Position numbers and translations under genes: made by a program. 64,000 bases of DNA from Acephala macrosclerotiorum (Eukaryota > Ascomycota > Leotiomycetes > Helotiales > Mollisiaceae). Of the stretch, positions 10,115 to 21,400 are shown one piece after another. The notes under the pieces were generated by a model. That model saw only the letters and a list, made by a program, of their open reading frames with translations, made no database searches and was not told where the DNA came from. Each line of letters begins with the position of its first letter. The stretch's first letter is position 1. The stretch lies in contig MU119223.1 in the NCBI GenBank assembly GCA_014904845.1, forward strand, positions 1 through 64,000. Reading direction: 5' to 3'.

Positions 10115-12017
10115 CTAGGTCCAATGTCGAGTCCAAATTTCACGTTCCACTTCACTTCCGATGAACTGCATGGGAATATCATGTGAGCAAGTCTTGATTG
10201 AGTAATTGCATGTGAGATTTTACCTGAAATGCCACTTCCGTGATATCTTGGAACCCTTCACTCAAATGCGGCTGACGATAGCGAGAAGCGAAACCCCTGA
10301 ACGCTAAACTCGAAAGGATCGTACGCTTCTCGGGATTCATCTGTATCGGTTGTGAGCACAGCTTCACATGCTTTTCAGAATGGTAATCCGGCGTTCAAAT
10401 ATTGCCAATTTGATGTACGCAGACGAAAAGTACAAGGGGGTACATACCATATCATTCAAAGCTCGTACGACGTCGTTATGCTCGCATATTTCGGTTGAGG
10501 CTGTGAATAGCACACACCGAATGGGCACATTATGCTTTGCAGCGAGCTGCACCCATTTGCTTCGCACATCCGTATCCGGATTTGTGTTGTCTGGGAATGA
10601 TCAGTCATGTTCAGAAGTCTAGCTCTATTTTGCTCCTTCCACAAGACGTCTCTGCTTACCAATAGCGACCGACTTCCCCTCTTTTAAGTACTGGTCCGCA
10701 ACTTTGAGGCACTTCTCTCGCTTCCGAGAATTAGCAATACTCATGGCTGCCTGCAGACTTGTGTAACGAACCGTTTTAAGTGTATCCTGATTAACTCGGG
10801 TATATCCGAGAGGCTCAAGCTGTTTCCAGTAGAATGTAGACTTGCCAGCCCCCGGACTCCCACAGAAGAGGACCAAGTCGCACTGATTCTTCTTCGTATA
10901 AGTCTGACGAACTGAGAAGGATCAGAATTAGTATCTCAACAGCTCCAATATAGAATGAGGGTCGCACCTTCGCTTGTAGATGCAGCTGTCAAGTATTCCG
11001 ACGGCTCAAATGTTCGCGTGAAAGGTCTTGGTTCCTCGCCAAGAAAGAATTCTTCTGGGGTGTGAAACTTTATGCCAACGTTCGCAGCAAAATTACTACA
11101 GTTCATCAGCATCTCCAAATAATGATACAGGGTTGAAGCCATACCGATCCGAGCATGAGAAATCCTTTGGTTTTCCTTGTTTTGCCTGCCGACCGGCAGC
11201 ATCACCGACGAAGACTGAGTGTTCAAGATCGAGGTCAGCAGGACTTATTTCATTGTCTTCGAGGAGCTCCGTCCACATGCCCGTCCTTGGCTTCCGATAG
11301 ATATCCTTATCTGTGGCTGCGTAGATGCTAATTGGTATGTCCAACTGGTTGAACACCGCAGAGACCTTAGTCTTGAAAACCTCTGTCTTTGATTGATGAG
11401 CTTTCGGCATTTTTGTGTCTGGCTTCAACGTGATGCCCCCTTGGTTGCTGATGATGACGATTGTGAAACTGTCAGTTTCGTTAGTAGACACTTCCTCAAA
11501 GTTGGCTTGGAATACTTGCCCTTCTTCGAGATACATTCTGCGAATCCTGCCTGGTACAGAAGCATGCCACCACTTCCAGTCTTGGGCATCGGACGCAAAC
11601 TTTTTGCCGGACGAGGTCTTAATGAGGGTGAAATCCTGGGCGGGTTTGTTCAGTAAGATCTTTCAGTAGACGGTCAGGGAGGTTGCTTACGAAATCGAAT
11701 GCAGCAACCTTGTTTCTTTTGCTTGCAGCAACACTTGAGGTTGACTCGCCTGGAGCGAATTTGCCAACAAGAAGGGTTGTAGGGACATCGTCATTTGGTG
11801 CTCTTTCATGCCAGACGATCTTCTCAGGCGGCTTTTGAGAAGCTGGGATAAAGAAGGAGGATACTGTATTCTCTTTGGAAACGTCAGTACAAGATCAGTA
11901 ACATAAACATGAGCGCTCACGTGTAGTCGTGGACTTCACCTTGCGCCGTAGAGGAGGTGGTGAGATTGGCGCATCGTGGTCGATTTTGCGCTTAGAAGGC
12001 TTTGAAGAACTCGCCAT
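10115..12017 (-). CDS. PNK1: Bifunctional polynucleotide 3'-phosphatase / 5'-kinase (Pnk1/PNKP)
   Basis: Nine exons: 12017-11921, 11872-11691, 11635-11145, 11095-10968, 10911-10772, 10720-10660, 10590-10448, 10340-10224 and 10165-10115; the product is 469 aa. The enzyme repairs DNA break ends by removing 3'-phosphate and phosphorylating 5'-OH. After a basic, Lys/Arg-rich N-terminus that could be nuclear-targeting comes the HAD phosphatase motif AAFDFDFTLIKT, with catalytic-type Asp residues at 92 and 94. SNQGG and VFVGDAAGR, the metal-site motif, follow. The kinase P-loop GSPGAGKST is at 317-325, followed by DNTNPD and the MNPEKR/FQDITEV C-terminal blocks. There is no FHA domain, as in S. pombe Pnk1. 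Each splice junction was chosen by frame and conserved family text. The 51-bp intron 10771-10721 is a multiple of three with no stop, so retention would be silent to frame checks. Confidence 0.9.
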
Positions 12018-12369
12018 ATTGCGGAAGCTCCTTCTCAACAATGTGGGTAATGTATAAGAGAGTGCCAGGTCTGCGTGTATAGCTGGTGAAGATGAATGTT
12101 GCGCATCTGGCTAGGCAGGTAAGATTACATCTGGAACGAATTCCGGACGTCGACGCGGCTTAGGCGCGCAGTCACGTGCAACACAATCATAACTCCTCTA
12201 ACTTCTAAAAAGTGTCCCCGAATTGTGCAGCACATTGAGAAACATTGAGGAGAATTAATACTTCTTGGAGAGAAACCCCATGTATGATCGATCGTTTGAT
12301 TCCCATATCGCCGATATTATAAAAGGTGGAATTAGGTATGTGATATAAGGTTAGACTACAAATCAACTT

Positions 12370-12475
12370 TAGTGCTGCCTCCGACTCAAGTACTGCCCCG
12401 ACTTGAGTGCTGCCCCGACTTGAGTGCTGCCCTGTCTTGAATGCTGCCCCTGGCTTGGGTGCTGCCCCTGGCTTT
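12370..12475. repeat. 17-bp minisatellite, about six units
   Basis: Tandem units of about 17-18 bp follow the pattern AGTGCTGCCCCGACTTG. Two units are near-identical and four carry substitutions or a one-base insertion, such as CCCTGTCTTG and CCCTGGCTTG. The array was visible by eye as repeated TGCTGCC blocks. It is non-coding in the models given here. Confidence 0.85.
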
Positions 12476-12964
12476 GAAGAATGATCTAAATGGCATGTAC
12501 TCACCTTTTTTTAGTCCGACACTGCACAGACTGTCTCAGAGGGAGGTTCAGAAAGAGGCGTTGTCGCCCACAATTTGCTCTGAACCCCAGCTCGTTCCCA
12601 AAAAAAACTTTCAGAAAGCAATCTTGAAGTGGATTTTCAGCGAAAAGACTTTAATTTTTCACTCACTATCTACTTTCTAGACTTCCCAGTAGTCGAATCC
12701 CTTATGTATCGTTTGTTGCGAGTATCAAGGAGAGTTTAAGAAATTTTGTAGAGGTTCGGTAGATAGGAGAGTTGAAAAGCTGAGATCGCGGCTATTTGTG
12801 AGGACTTTCATTAAAATTGCAGAATCGAACTGATAATCCCGAAGCTATACCTGCAGAATGATGATGAGAAATGTGGTGTCGATCTAGAGCGTAAGGGACT
12901 CGAGGTAGTCGCTCTATTGGGGTATCTAGCTTGAGGATCTCTTCAACTCTGCTCTTATGAGCTG

Positions 12965-13150
12965 GGTACAAGACCGACCAATGCCGCAGCCTTCCTACTC
13001 GCGATGGTAGCACCAAATTGACGATTGCTATGGTCAACATTGAATGCACACTGGAAATAGATGGTCGACCAATACCGCTGTCTTCTTACTTGTGATGGCG
13101 ACACGAACTTGTCGTTTGCTACAGCCAACATTGAATGGATACCAACGCCG
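12965..13150. repeat. Degenerate direct repeat, about 91-bp period
   Basis: Two head-to-tail copies start at CGACCAATRCCGC (near 12975 and 13066) and end at CAACATTGAATG. A partial third copy with the GCCGCAGCCTT core follows near 13145. Copy differences are largely transitions, for example CTACTCGCGATGG against TTACTTGTGATGG, which is the look of RIP or methylation-driven decay. No coding capacity was seen. Confidence 0.65.
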
Positions 13151-13527
13151 CAGCCTTGAAGAAGTTCGGTTGCACAAATTTTGAGACTTCTTTAAGGGGG
13201 TGGGCGCGGATGAGATAATACGTTCGCGAGGTGACGGAGTACCGTGGATAATGGCGGTATTGATCTCACAGTTTATACGTGTAATACAATCAGCATCAAT
13301 CTCCCATCAAGCCAAGGTAATTCCAGATCATTTCAATCCTATTATGTACAAATTCTTCTGACTACTTTACTTTACACAATATCCGCGTACTGCGGCTTGA
13401 ATTTTAACGCCACTCTATGCAATACCGTAATCCATAGTTGAAAACGCCATCGTCCCAATGCTCTTCGTACAATGCGTAAGTCGTCAATCGTCAGTCATAA
13501 TCATTACATACACATACAGAGGCGCTT

Positions 13528-16097
13528 TCATTCACGTCCCAATAACGCAAGCCACAGTTCATGAAGGAACATGGCGCCCATAACTAGGGTGCCTAGAGAT
13601 CCGCATTTCTCAAAATCACCCTTGCTAGCTAGGACGTTGAGCAGCAGATAACCGGTTCCAGCGAGCTCGAAACCACCGACACAGGCGTCTATGCTATGCC
13701 AGAGAAGATTTTCTTTGCCTAGGACGAAGACCGTGTTGTTGAGTATCCTGCGTATGCTGATACCAACACAGCCAATCATGACTGTTGCCATGATAGCGAG
13801 CGGATTGTCACTGCCGTTGCTACTGTTCCAAAAGAATAGGCCTAGAAGCAGCGCTATCACTGGCCAAACGTGACGGGTCTTCGTGGCTACGCCATTTTTG
13901 ATGGGAGTCTCAGTTTCGGTACTGAGAGAGAATGAGGTGAGGAGGTCGGCTAGAAGAGTTGCTTCCTCGCTTGGAGGAGTTGGGGGAAAGAACTTTTGCT
14001 GCGCAATGTTCATTTCAGTTTTGGGGTTGCTTGCAGTTGAATCATCTGTCTGATTCAAATCTACATTTCGTCCTGTGACACTTCGAAAGAAATTCTCTTT
14101 TTCTTGGGGTGAAGAAACACGCAATCGTGCTTGATTTGGAGGGTTACGGAGCCTGTGAGCTGGCGAAATAGGGGCTTCTGGGAGTTTGCCGTAGAAAGGA
14201 GATGGCTGAGTGCCACCAAGTGGTTGATCGAATAGGTAGGGCTTGCGAGCGGGATTAAAAGCGCGTGCTTGAGTTTGGGGAATTGATGGAGTCCATTCCA
14301 TCTCTTCATCATTGTTCTGGGAAGAGTATTGTTGTGTGGATGATGGTGTGTCTGTTGGCACGTAGCCGTTTCCGTTGCTGTATGAATTATGTGAAGTGTA
14401 TGAGTTGTAAGACGGGATCGAGCTGCGTGATGATTCTCCTGTCGTCGTGTAGCTGTTACCCTGGTATGAATTGAAGGGGCTGTATGACGGTGTACCGCTG
14501 TGCAATGACTCTCCAGATGTCATATAACTGCTGCTTTTGCCATAAGAGTTGTTTGAGGCGAATGAGTTGTACGAATTAAGAGACGGGTTGCTACCATACG
14601 GCGTTTCTCCTGTTGCCGCGTAGCTAATTCCCTTGCCGTACGAGTTGAGTGAAGGAAGGGCGCCGCTGCCCTTGTTGTCTGAGAAAAGTGGGGGGTCATT
14701 TGAATGCTTTCCGATGGTAAGCTTCGTAAACATGCCTTTGGTGTATGGAGGTGAGGAATTCTTGGTTGAAATTAGTGGACCTCTTGCTCTTGGATAATCG
14801 AGTGGCTCGTCCTGCTTTCGACAAGCCACTTCTTCAAAATATGTTGATGGCGGTGCGATTTGGGGGCCCGGCTTCGAAGGGGTCCTTCCAATCTCATCCA
14901 AGATATCGATCAGGCCTGCGGTGCTTCCTTGACCGTTATCCTGACTAGAGCGTCGAGATGAGGATGGTGATGGTCCGACATGACGCTTGAGTTGTTCCGG
15001 AGTAATAGTCCACAGTGGAGTCATATCAACTTTCAGGGCGCGCTTGGACCTGGATGCCAGCTATATCTTATTAAATCTTTACTCCAATGAGGCTGAGGAA
15101 TTACTTACTAGTGCGACGAAAATTGGAACCATTAGATGAGCTCCGGCGGTAGTAGGTGCATGTAGATCGGAGAAAACCCCTGAGTCCATGGTGTAGTAGA
15201 AGAATAGTCGGATGGCAATGTGTAAGACTTGGAGTTTGTACCAGTCTGCATATCCAGTGACATGGTTCATGAATCCCTTGTGCGCCTCTTTGTACTTTGG
15301 ATTCCACCACACCGAAAAGAGACTGCAACGGAGACTGTAGCGGGCCCAGGTCTTCGAGGTAGCCAGGGTGATGAGGGGTCGTAAGAATTCTGCGACTAAA
15401 TCGAGATAGGGCAGAGGGTTATCGGTTGGTTGGTTGACTGTGTAGATCTCGAGAAGGCCCATAATGTTCCATAGGAGTTGTCCAGCAATCCCGAGGTACC
15501 AGAGCCATTTCGTAAGGAAAAGGATGATATCGACGAACGAATACGTCGGTCTTGTAGCCGCTCTTCTGGTTCGAGTCTTGTCTAGCAATCGGCCAAGGAA
15601 GTCTGCCTGTGCTGTCTTTTTCGCTGCTGTCATGCGCTCCAAGACGCGTGGTTCGCAGTCCTCGCACACCTGTGGGTATAGCTTCTCAAGATTGTTTTTG
15701 TACTTGTAGTATGCACGTTGTTCCTTAAGTGTGGCATCGGGTTCGATCGGGTACTCTCTAAGGTTGGAAAGGAGGACCAGCTGGTTGTGGAGGCAGGTTG
15801 CGCAGAATACATTCGAGTCGGAGATTGGGATCGTTTCGCGGGTTGTTCTGAAGCTAAGATCGGGTTTGGGAGAGGTATCGTATGTCGCAACAGGAGGATC
15901 GGTAATCTCTCCATTCTATCGAGCGCGTTAGAGATCTCTGTGGCAGAGGGGAACGCAGAGAGGATGAGAAGGTATACCTCGTCCAGATAGTTTACGGCCT
16001 CGCAGGTTGCGCATGGCCATTGGGTGATCTTTCCGTCGTATGAAAGATCAGATTTCTTATTGCAGTAGAAGCATACCAGCTTCTTTGCGCGAGCCAT
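13528..16097 (-). CDS. IMA1: Inner nuclear membrane protein Ima1 (NET5/TMEM201 family)
   Basis: Three exons, 16097-15978, 15915-15109 and 15060-13528, give 819 aa. Ima1 is an integral inner-nuclear-membrane protein linked in fission yeast to centromeric heterochromatin and nuclear-envelope mechanics. The N-terminal zinc-ribbon has CFYC at residues 9-12 and CATC at 29-32, then NYLDENGEITDPPV across intron 1. A second pair of Cys motifs (FCATC, CEDC) follows. Hydrophobic helices begin at IILFLTKWLWYLGIAG. The ADWYKLQVLHIAIRLFFYY block is typical of the family. A Ser/Asn-rich linker with GNSYTTTGESS-like repeats follows, then three C-terminal membrane segments. I chose the ATG just before ARAKKLVCFYC. 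An in-frame ATG 41 codons upstream (16220) would add a Ser-rich extension that the family does not need. Confidence 0.88.
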
Positions 16098-19000
16098 CTT
16101 GCCAAAGTACCAGGTACGGCGGGTCTTTAGAGATGATGATTCTGGTGTTGATGAGAGAGAGGGAGCCTTGGCGGCGATCCCTGAGCAGTAGCTCGAGTAG
16201 GTATAGCCTGGCTCGTGCATATTGGAGTTGATTTAGAGAATTTTGGGCGGAAAAATTGGAATTTTGAAGCCACAGAAAAAAGAGTTGAGAGGAAATATTG
16301 CAATGATCCCGCGACCGAGGAACAATGGAATTGCAAAACTTACAAGTCAAGTCGCGATGCGATGCGATTCTATTGTTTACTCCAGAAAATCTTTAGATCG
16401 CGCTAAGCTTGACACGATAAGCCGATTATCTGCACGTGACTCTTCCCGTCGCGTCCGCGCAAAGTTTCAGCCAGACTTCGCATCTAAAAAGTGACGCAAC
16501 AGAGTGCCTGGAAGTGAGGGACATTGGTTCGAGCGGACGACATCAATGCATGCCAAGTGGCAAACCCTTTTTTGCGGCGGCGAAGACATTTCCTGTTGTC
16601 CCTCTGATTCCGGGACAATGTATTTCTCAAATTCTAAGACTATGAATATAATCTTACATACACACATTTTCCCCCACATATTGTTTACCGTTGTTTACAC
16701 TTATTGCACCCCGTAAATTCAGTTGAGGGCGCCCAGGCTACAAAGATCTAGCACGTGTGGCTAGAGTTTCTAAGCTTATTCTCTTGAAACTATTGCCCTG
16801 CCAAGCGGCAAGGCCTCATCATACTCTAGATGATATTTAGTCGCGTTCGTCCGATCGTGTAACTCAAACTGTTTCCCATGTTTCGAGGTTCGAATCATTT
16901 GTTCTCGTGTTGATTGCAAGGAGACCAAGACCCTAGAATTCTACTTCCAACGCAAGTGTTCCTATCAGACGAGAAACTCCCGTCCTTCCAGCGACGTAGA
17001 AACAAACGTCCGAATCTTCCGGTTCTTGTCAACCTTCAAATACCGATGAAAGCAGCTCGATGTCACTACTACCGCAGGTTTTCTCCCATGCCTCAAGCAA
17101 CATAGCACTTTTCAAAGACGGATTCTCCTTAATTCCTGATGTCCTCTAGCAGACGAAGCCTTGTAAACTCAACGTACTACTTGCTTCGAAACATCTCACC
17201 ATTCCTAGAGCTGCAGCTGAGTAGCCGCGAATGTCAGTTCTCCATACTTAGCGTTATCACCGTTCGAAGTCGATGTGCGCATAGCTAGTCCTTGATAGTT
17301 CTATCATATTTGTGCGAGGCATCTTTCCAAAGTACCAGGGATGTTAGGTCTTTTTGCATTAAGGAGGTGCTTGTAGTCTTGATGAGGAAGCTTCGGCGTT
17401 TGTTGTTCTGACTTTATTCTGCAAAATAGCTCTCTAAACTACCCTAAATGATGGGTCTTTTGAGGAGGTGCTCGCAGTATTGATGAGGATGCCTTGGCGC
17501 ATGTTGCTCTGACTTATTATTGTGAATTAAAGCTCACGTGCACAGGATCTCGATGTGTAGAACAAACGACTACAGCAGTCAATTATCCTGCATTTTCTAA
17601 AACTTTAGGAAGAAAACAGAGCTCAGTCTCAATCAATCTTCGACTAGATCCTTATTTAATTACTAGCAATAATAATTGACTCCTCAGCTGTCATGCTCCT
17701 CGAATGTCCTAGCTTTTCTAGGTACTTTGGAGTGTCGCCTCTTTTGAAATTCCACGAGGCATGGCTATTCTCTCGATGGTTCCACAGTTCTCTGACTTAT
17801 TGTTGCATGTATTGTTGCAATAGAAACGGACAATGTCCTCTGCGCAAGGTAATAGCAACGGTACGATAGCTCCGTATCGATAGTACTTGTGATCACAGGG
17901 AAAGTACAGCGCTGATTCTGCTTTCCAGCGTATTACCAAAGCCACAAGCTCGGTGCTTCTCTGGACGAGGCTTGTGATGATGAGGAAGCTCAACCTGCAC
18001 CTCGCATGGCTCTCAAAATACGCAGAAGCGAGGAGAATTGAGTCTGGTCTTATTTCCATACAAAATGGATCAAGTGGCAAATCCTGAGTCCGAGTCAAAC
18101 CACGGTCCAAAGGTGGGAGCAAGGTTTATAATCGGTACGATTGCGGTACTCGAGCTACTGTTTGTTGTAAGACAGAGATCGATGCCATGCCTTCATCATC
18201 ACCACAATCAAGCCTGGCCACAACCAAGATGAACAAACTACAAAGTTGGCAAGAGCTGCAAAATAGAATCGACACCATGCCTGCCCAATCACCAAGAAAA
18301 TCAGTAATCACTCTCTATCATGTCAACAATTATGATTGGCTGAATTTGTGTCGGTATTCGCACGGGACCAATAGCACCTACTTCGCCCATCAGGAAAAGA
18401 AAATAATAGATTGCGCAGCGAATGTTCTTGTCCCCAATTTCACCAGGCGAGGAAGACAATATTTTCCCTCCCCTCCGCCTCTTGGAGGTCAAACATAGGA
18501 CTGGGGTATTATGGGGCTCTTGCGTGGCCTGCCTACTAGCTGAAAATACCATACACTTGAAATGGTGCTTCCCATTGCAATGCTGGTAAAGGATGTGATT
18601 TCAGATTCAAGTTGCAGCGTCAAATATTCCAAAACCTCGCAGAACTTGTGTGCTTGAGTAAGATCTACAACTTTATGCTTCGCTAAGTTCGCCTTATCGC
18701 TTGTAGCCCGAGGTAACAGGAAATAAATATATACTAAAAATCTACGGGATCTTTGCATGACAGTGTGCAGTATTTTGAGACTGACGGAGCATTTGCTTAA
18801 AGATGGAAGGCCTCGTCCATACGTAGCATAGAGCAACGAGCAACTGACTCGCCATTTTCGGGGTAAACGTTTCTTGATGAACAATATCTGCATTCTGATT
18901 CGGCTGACTTTGAGACCAAGGCCTCTAACAAGGAGACCATTGAGAAATAAGACTCGCAGGAGTTGGCTTGGGAAGAGCTCTAGACGAAAAAGGAGAAACA

Positions 19001-19436
19001 TCAAACGCAAAGTCACGAGAATTTTAAGAAATCTGTAAAGATTTCGATGCCGAGAAAGTCTTTATCGAATTGCAATGTGAAGGGCTCCTCAGGGTTGGTG
19101 AGAGGAAGTTGCCAGAAATTCGGTGCTGTATATGTCAAAAAGGCGGCAGACGAAGGAGGGAACTGTTCTGCCCTCGATGATCCCACACGATGGTTGTGAG
19201 CCGGGAGCACAGCAGGTGAATACGTACATTTCTCCTCAAAAATATTGTTACATCTTACATCGTCTTCGTTTTCTCTGTTATAGTCGTACAGCGTAATATA
19301 ATGTACAGCCAGGCCCTTTGAGAATCCCCGTTATTCGCGATGAGTGGTCTGAGATTTGTTCAATACAGTCGAAAGCCCCTTATAACGCCAACTCATACCA
19401 ATTCTCGAGGAGTCAATAACTTTGATTCCTAGGATG
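16098..19436. other. Gene-poor stretch with decayed duplicates
   Basis: This stretch of about 3.3 kb runs from upstream of IMA1 to downstream of AIM19. It includes decayed copies of the IMA1 5' end at 17300-17530 (listed separately). Between 18490 and 19210 there are two adjacent minus-strand frames (175 and 65 codons, the latter containing PNFWQLPLTNPEEPFTLQF) that look protein-like in places but change frame and match no family I know. They may be a dead gene. Nothing else was recognised. Confidence 0.45.
17300..17530 (-). repeat. Decayed duplicate(s) of the IMA1 5' coding end
   Basis: The block at 17309-17355 matches the IMA1 start-codon region at about 16085-16130 closely. Shared text includes CCAAAGTACCAGG and GGTCTTT, with about four bases in five matching over 45 bp by eye. 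A following segment with TTGATGAGGAAGCTTCGGCG is repeated again at about 17450-17530 (TTGATGAGGATGCCTTGGCG). No open frame survives. The most likely explanation is a local duplication of the IMA1 5' end, itself duplicated, then mutated. Confidence 0.6.
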
Positions 19437-19949
19437 TTATTTTTCTGCATCCTTGCTTCGTTGACCAAATGCGTAGGTGATCCCTCCACCAAGGACGTTT
19501 GCGCCAGCCAAAACCATAGCAGATCCGCGGGTCAAGCCTCTTGCTCCAAATCGGCTCCCAAGTCTGGCAGTAAAAGTTTTCCCTATGTAGCCTCGCCTTC
19601 TGCTAGCAAGCAAGAGGTAAAGTCCAGACCATGCAGCGGTAATGCCGGCAGAATCAACAACATAATTCGAGAGGTTCAGATAAGTACTGAAAAGAAGGAC
19701 GGGTGGAAAGAGCATCGGAAGTGGCTGGAATGGTCTGGCATGGAGGGCGGTTATTAAGGTCGCAAGTAGCGTTGGAGGTAATGGAGATGCTGCGAAAATC
19801 AGTATTGCACATCTAAAGTGTTTAACGTTTCGAAAAAGGGTCATTCAAGGACAGCGCCTTGGTTTGGGAGGAAACATACTGCCCCAGTCTGTGGCGTAGG
19901 AGATAGCTGTTTTCTTAGCATCTTGAGCAGCTTTATCTGTAGAAGACAT
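19437..19949 (-). CDS. AIM19: Aim19-family mitochondrial membrane protein
   Basis: Two exons, 19949-19880 and 19789-19437, give 140 aa. The 90-bp intron has a GTATGT donor. The acceptor after TTTTCGCAG was chosen because the nearer CTTTAG acceptor runs into a stop, while this one gives the family-like DWGTSPLPPTLLATL. The protein has several hydrophobic helices (LLATLITALHARPF, LPMLFPPVLLFSTYL, AGITAAWSGLYLLLA) and a Gly-rich C-terminal part (RGSAMVLAGANVLGGGITYAFG). Aim19 is a small fungal mitochondrial membrane protein known from a yeast screen for mitochondrial inheritance; its molecular role is not established. The gene is divergent from HLJ1 with 270 bp between starts. Confidence 0.75.
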
Positions 19950-20219
19950 TTTGCAATGACTTCAATTAGGTATTATTCGACAAACCATAGTCGATGATGA
20001 GGGTCAAGCACTTAAATCCGTCATCGATATCTTCTCATCACGTGCGCTCTTATCGTGCACATGCCCTAAGAATCCTTGGAAGTTGGATTTCTGGCCATAA
20101 CAAACCCAAAATCAACGAGAAGATAGCAACCGCGGAATACCGCACAGTCCTCACCCAAAGCTCCATCAAAAACTTTCCACTCGGTCTCCTTGGAAAACGA
20201 CAATTCCCGCCGTTGCGCA
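19950..20219. promoter_or_regulatory. Divergent promoter, AIM19 / HLJ1
   Basis: This 270-bp interval lies between two divergent start codons and must serve both promoters. The part nearest HLJ1 is open in the HLJ1 frame but lacks an in-frame ATG, so it is taken as 5' UTR. No specific factor site was assigned. Confidence 0.4.
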
Positions 20220-21400
20220 ATGCCCGCTGCGACAGCCTCTGGGTCCGATGCGAAGTCCAACGGGGCTGCAAAATCGCGGGATCACAATCAGGGAAATCAG
20301 GACAGGAGTTGTACGCCAGAACAAAGAGCCGAAGTACTGAGAGTGCGGAGATGCTCTCCAACTGCGTTCTACGAGATCCTGAATCTTGAATCGGTCAAGA
20401 CGACTGTCACCGAGACAGAGATAAAGAAGGCATACAGGAAAATAAGTCTGTTGACCCATCCGGATAAGAATGGTCACGAACATGCAGATGAGGCGTTCAA
20501 GATGGTGAGCAGGGCCTTCGGCGTCCTCGGCGACAAGGAGAAAAGGGCAAAATTCGACAGATTTGGAGGCGATCCGGATAGTAGATTTGGTGGAAGTGCG
20601 CCGCAATCAAGTCCGTTCTCGGGCTTTGCAGGGCGGTCACAGAGCTCGAGAGCAGCGGGAGGTGGTGGAGGTGGTGCAGGTGGTGGAGGAGGGTCGATGT
20701 GGGAGGAAGAAATTAGTCCAGAGGAGATGTTCAACAGATTCTTTGGTGGGGGAGGGCTAGGAGGTGGATTTGGCCCATTTGGAGGTGAGTACAGAAATGC
20801 TACTTCAAAAGTTTCTCTAATCGTGTCATAGGCGGAGGACTATTTGGTGATGGCGGGAACCAGTTCGTATTCAATATGGGAGGAGGTCCTGGCATCCGAG
20901 TACATCAATTCGGCGGAACTAGACCTCAACGAAGGCCTCGAGATCCAAATGCGCCAGCAAATCCCCCCGCTTCTCTCCAGACTACTCTCATGGGACTGCT
21001 ACCTCTTTTATTCATACTGGTATTACCTATCTTGTCTTCGCTCTTCTCTGGTAGTGGATCGACTACCACTGGTCCATCGATGCGATTTGATACTGCCGTT
21101 CCGCCACATACTCTCCACCGTCATACTAAACGCATGAACATTGATTACTTCATCAATCCTACGGAAGTCGAACACTACTCGGACTCACAATTCTCGAAAT
21201 TGGATCAACGAGCGGAAATCAACTTCATACAAAGGCTTAATGTGGAATGTCAGCAGGAGGAGATCGCCAAACAAGACCTTGTAAATGAAGCAACAGGCTG
21301 GTTCTATGAAGATGCGGAGAAGATGCAACAAGCAAGGACTATGGAGATGAAGAGCTGCAGGAAGCTTGATAGTATGGGTGTGGGACGAGGTGGTTATTGA
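20220..21400 (+). CDS. HLJ1: ER-membrane DnaJ co-chaperone Hlj1 (DNAJB12/14 family)
   Basis: Two exons, 20220-20784 and 20832-21400, are joined across a 47-bp intron (GTGAGT donor, CATAG acceptor); the product is 377 aa. Hlj1 is a tail-anchored J protein that recruits Hsp70 to the cytosolic face of the ER and supports ERAD. The J domain spans about residues 45-115, with the catalytic HPD at 80-82. A Gly-rich stretch, including a run of Gly around GGGGGAGGGGG, and the NRFFGG motif follow. A hydrophobic helix (LLPLLFILVLPILSSLF) then precedes a C-terminal DUF1977-type domain. I chose the ATG that gives MPAATASGSD, because the frame upstream has only non-ATG starts. The gene is divergent from AIM19. 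Confidence 0.9.

Larger units (their letters stand above)
12018..13527. other. Gene-free stretch with decayed repeats
   Basis: This 1.5-kb stretch lies between the PNK1 promoter on the left and the 3' side of IMA1 on the right. It contains a short minisatellite (12370-12475) and a degenerate two-copy repeat (about 12965-13150), described separately. No coding frame was recognised. The sequence is mixed AT-rich and looks like decayed duplicated DNA. Confidence 0.45.

Noticed and set aside
16098..16220. 41-residue N-terminal extension of IMA1 from an upstream in-frame ATG
   Set aside because: The zinc-ribbon near the N-terminus in the family is normally preceded by only a few basic residues, so the ATG at 16097 was preferred. 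The extension stays possible.
16860..16910. GGTTCGAATC text resembling a tRNA T-loop
   Set aside because: No matching acceptor, D or anticodon stem could be paired around it.
19845..19879. AIM19 with the nearer CTTTAG acceptor
   Set aside because: That junction leads to a stop after three codons; the more distant TTTCGCAG acceptor restores the family-like WGTSPLPP text.
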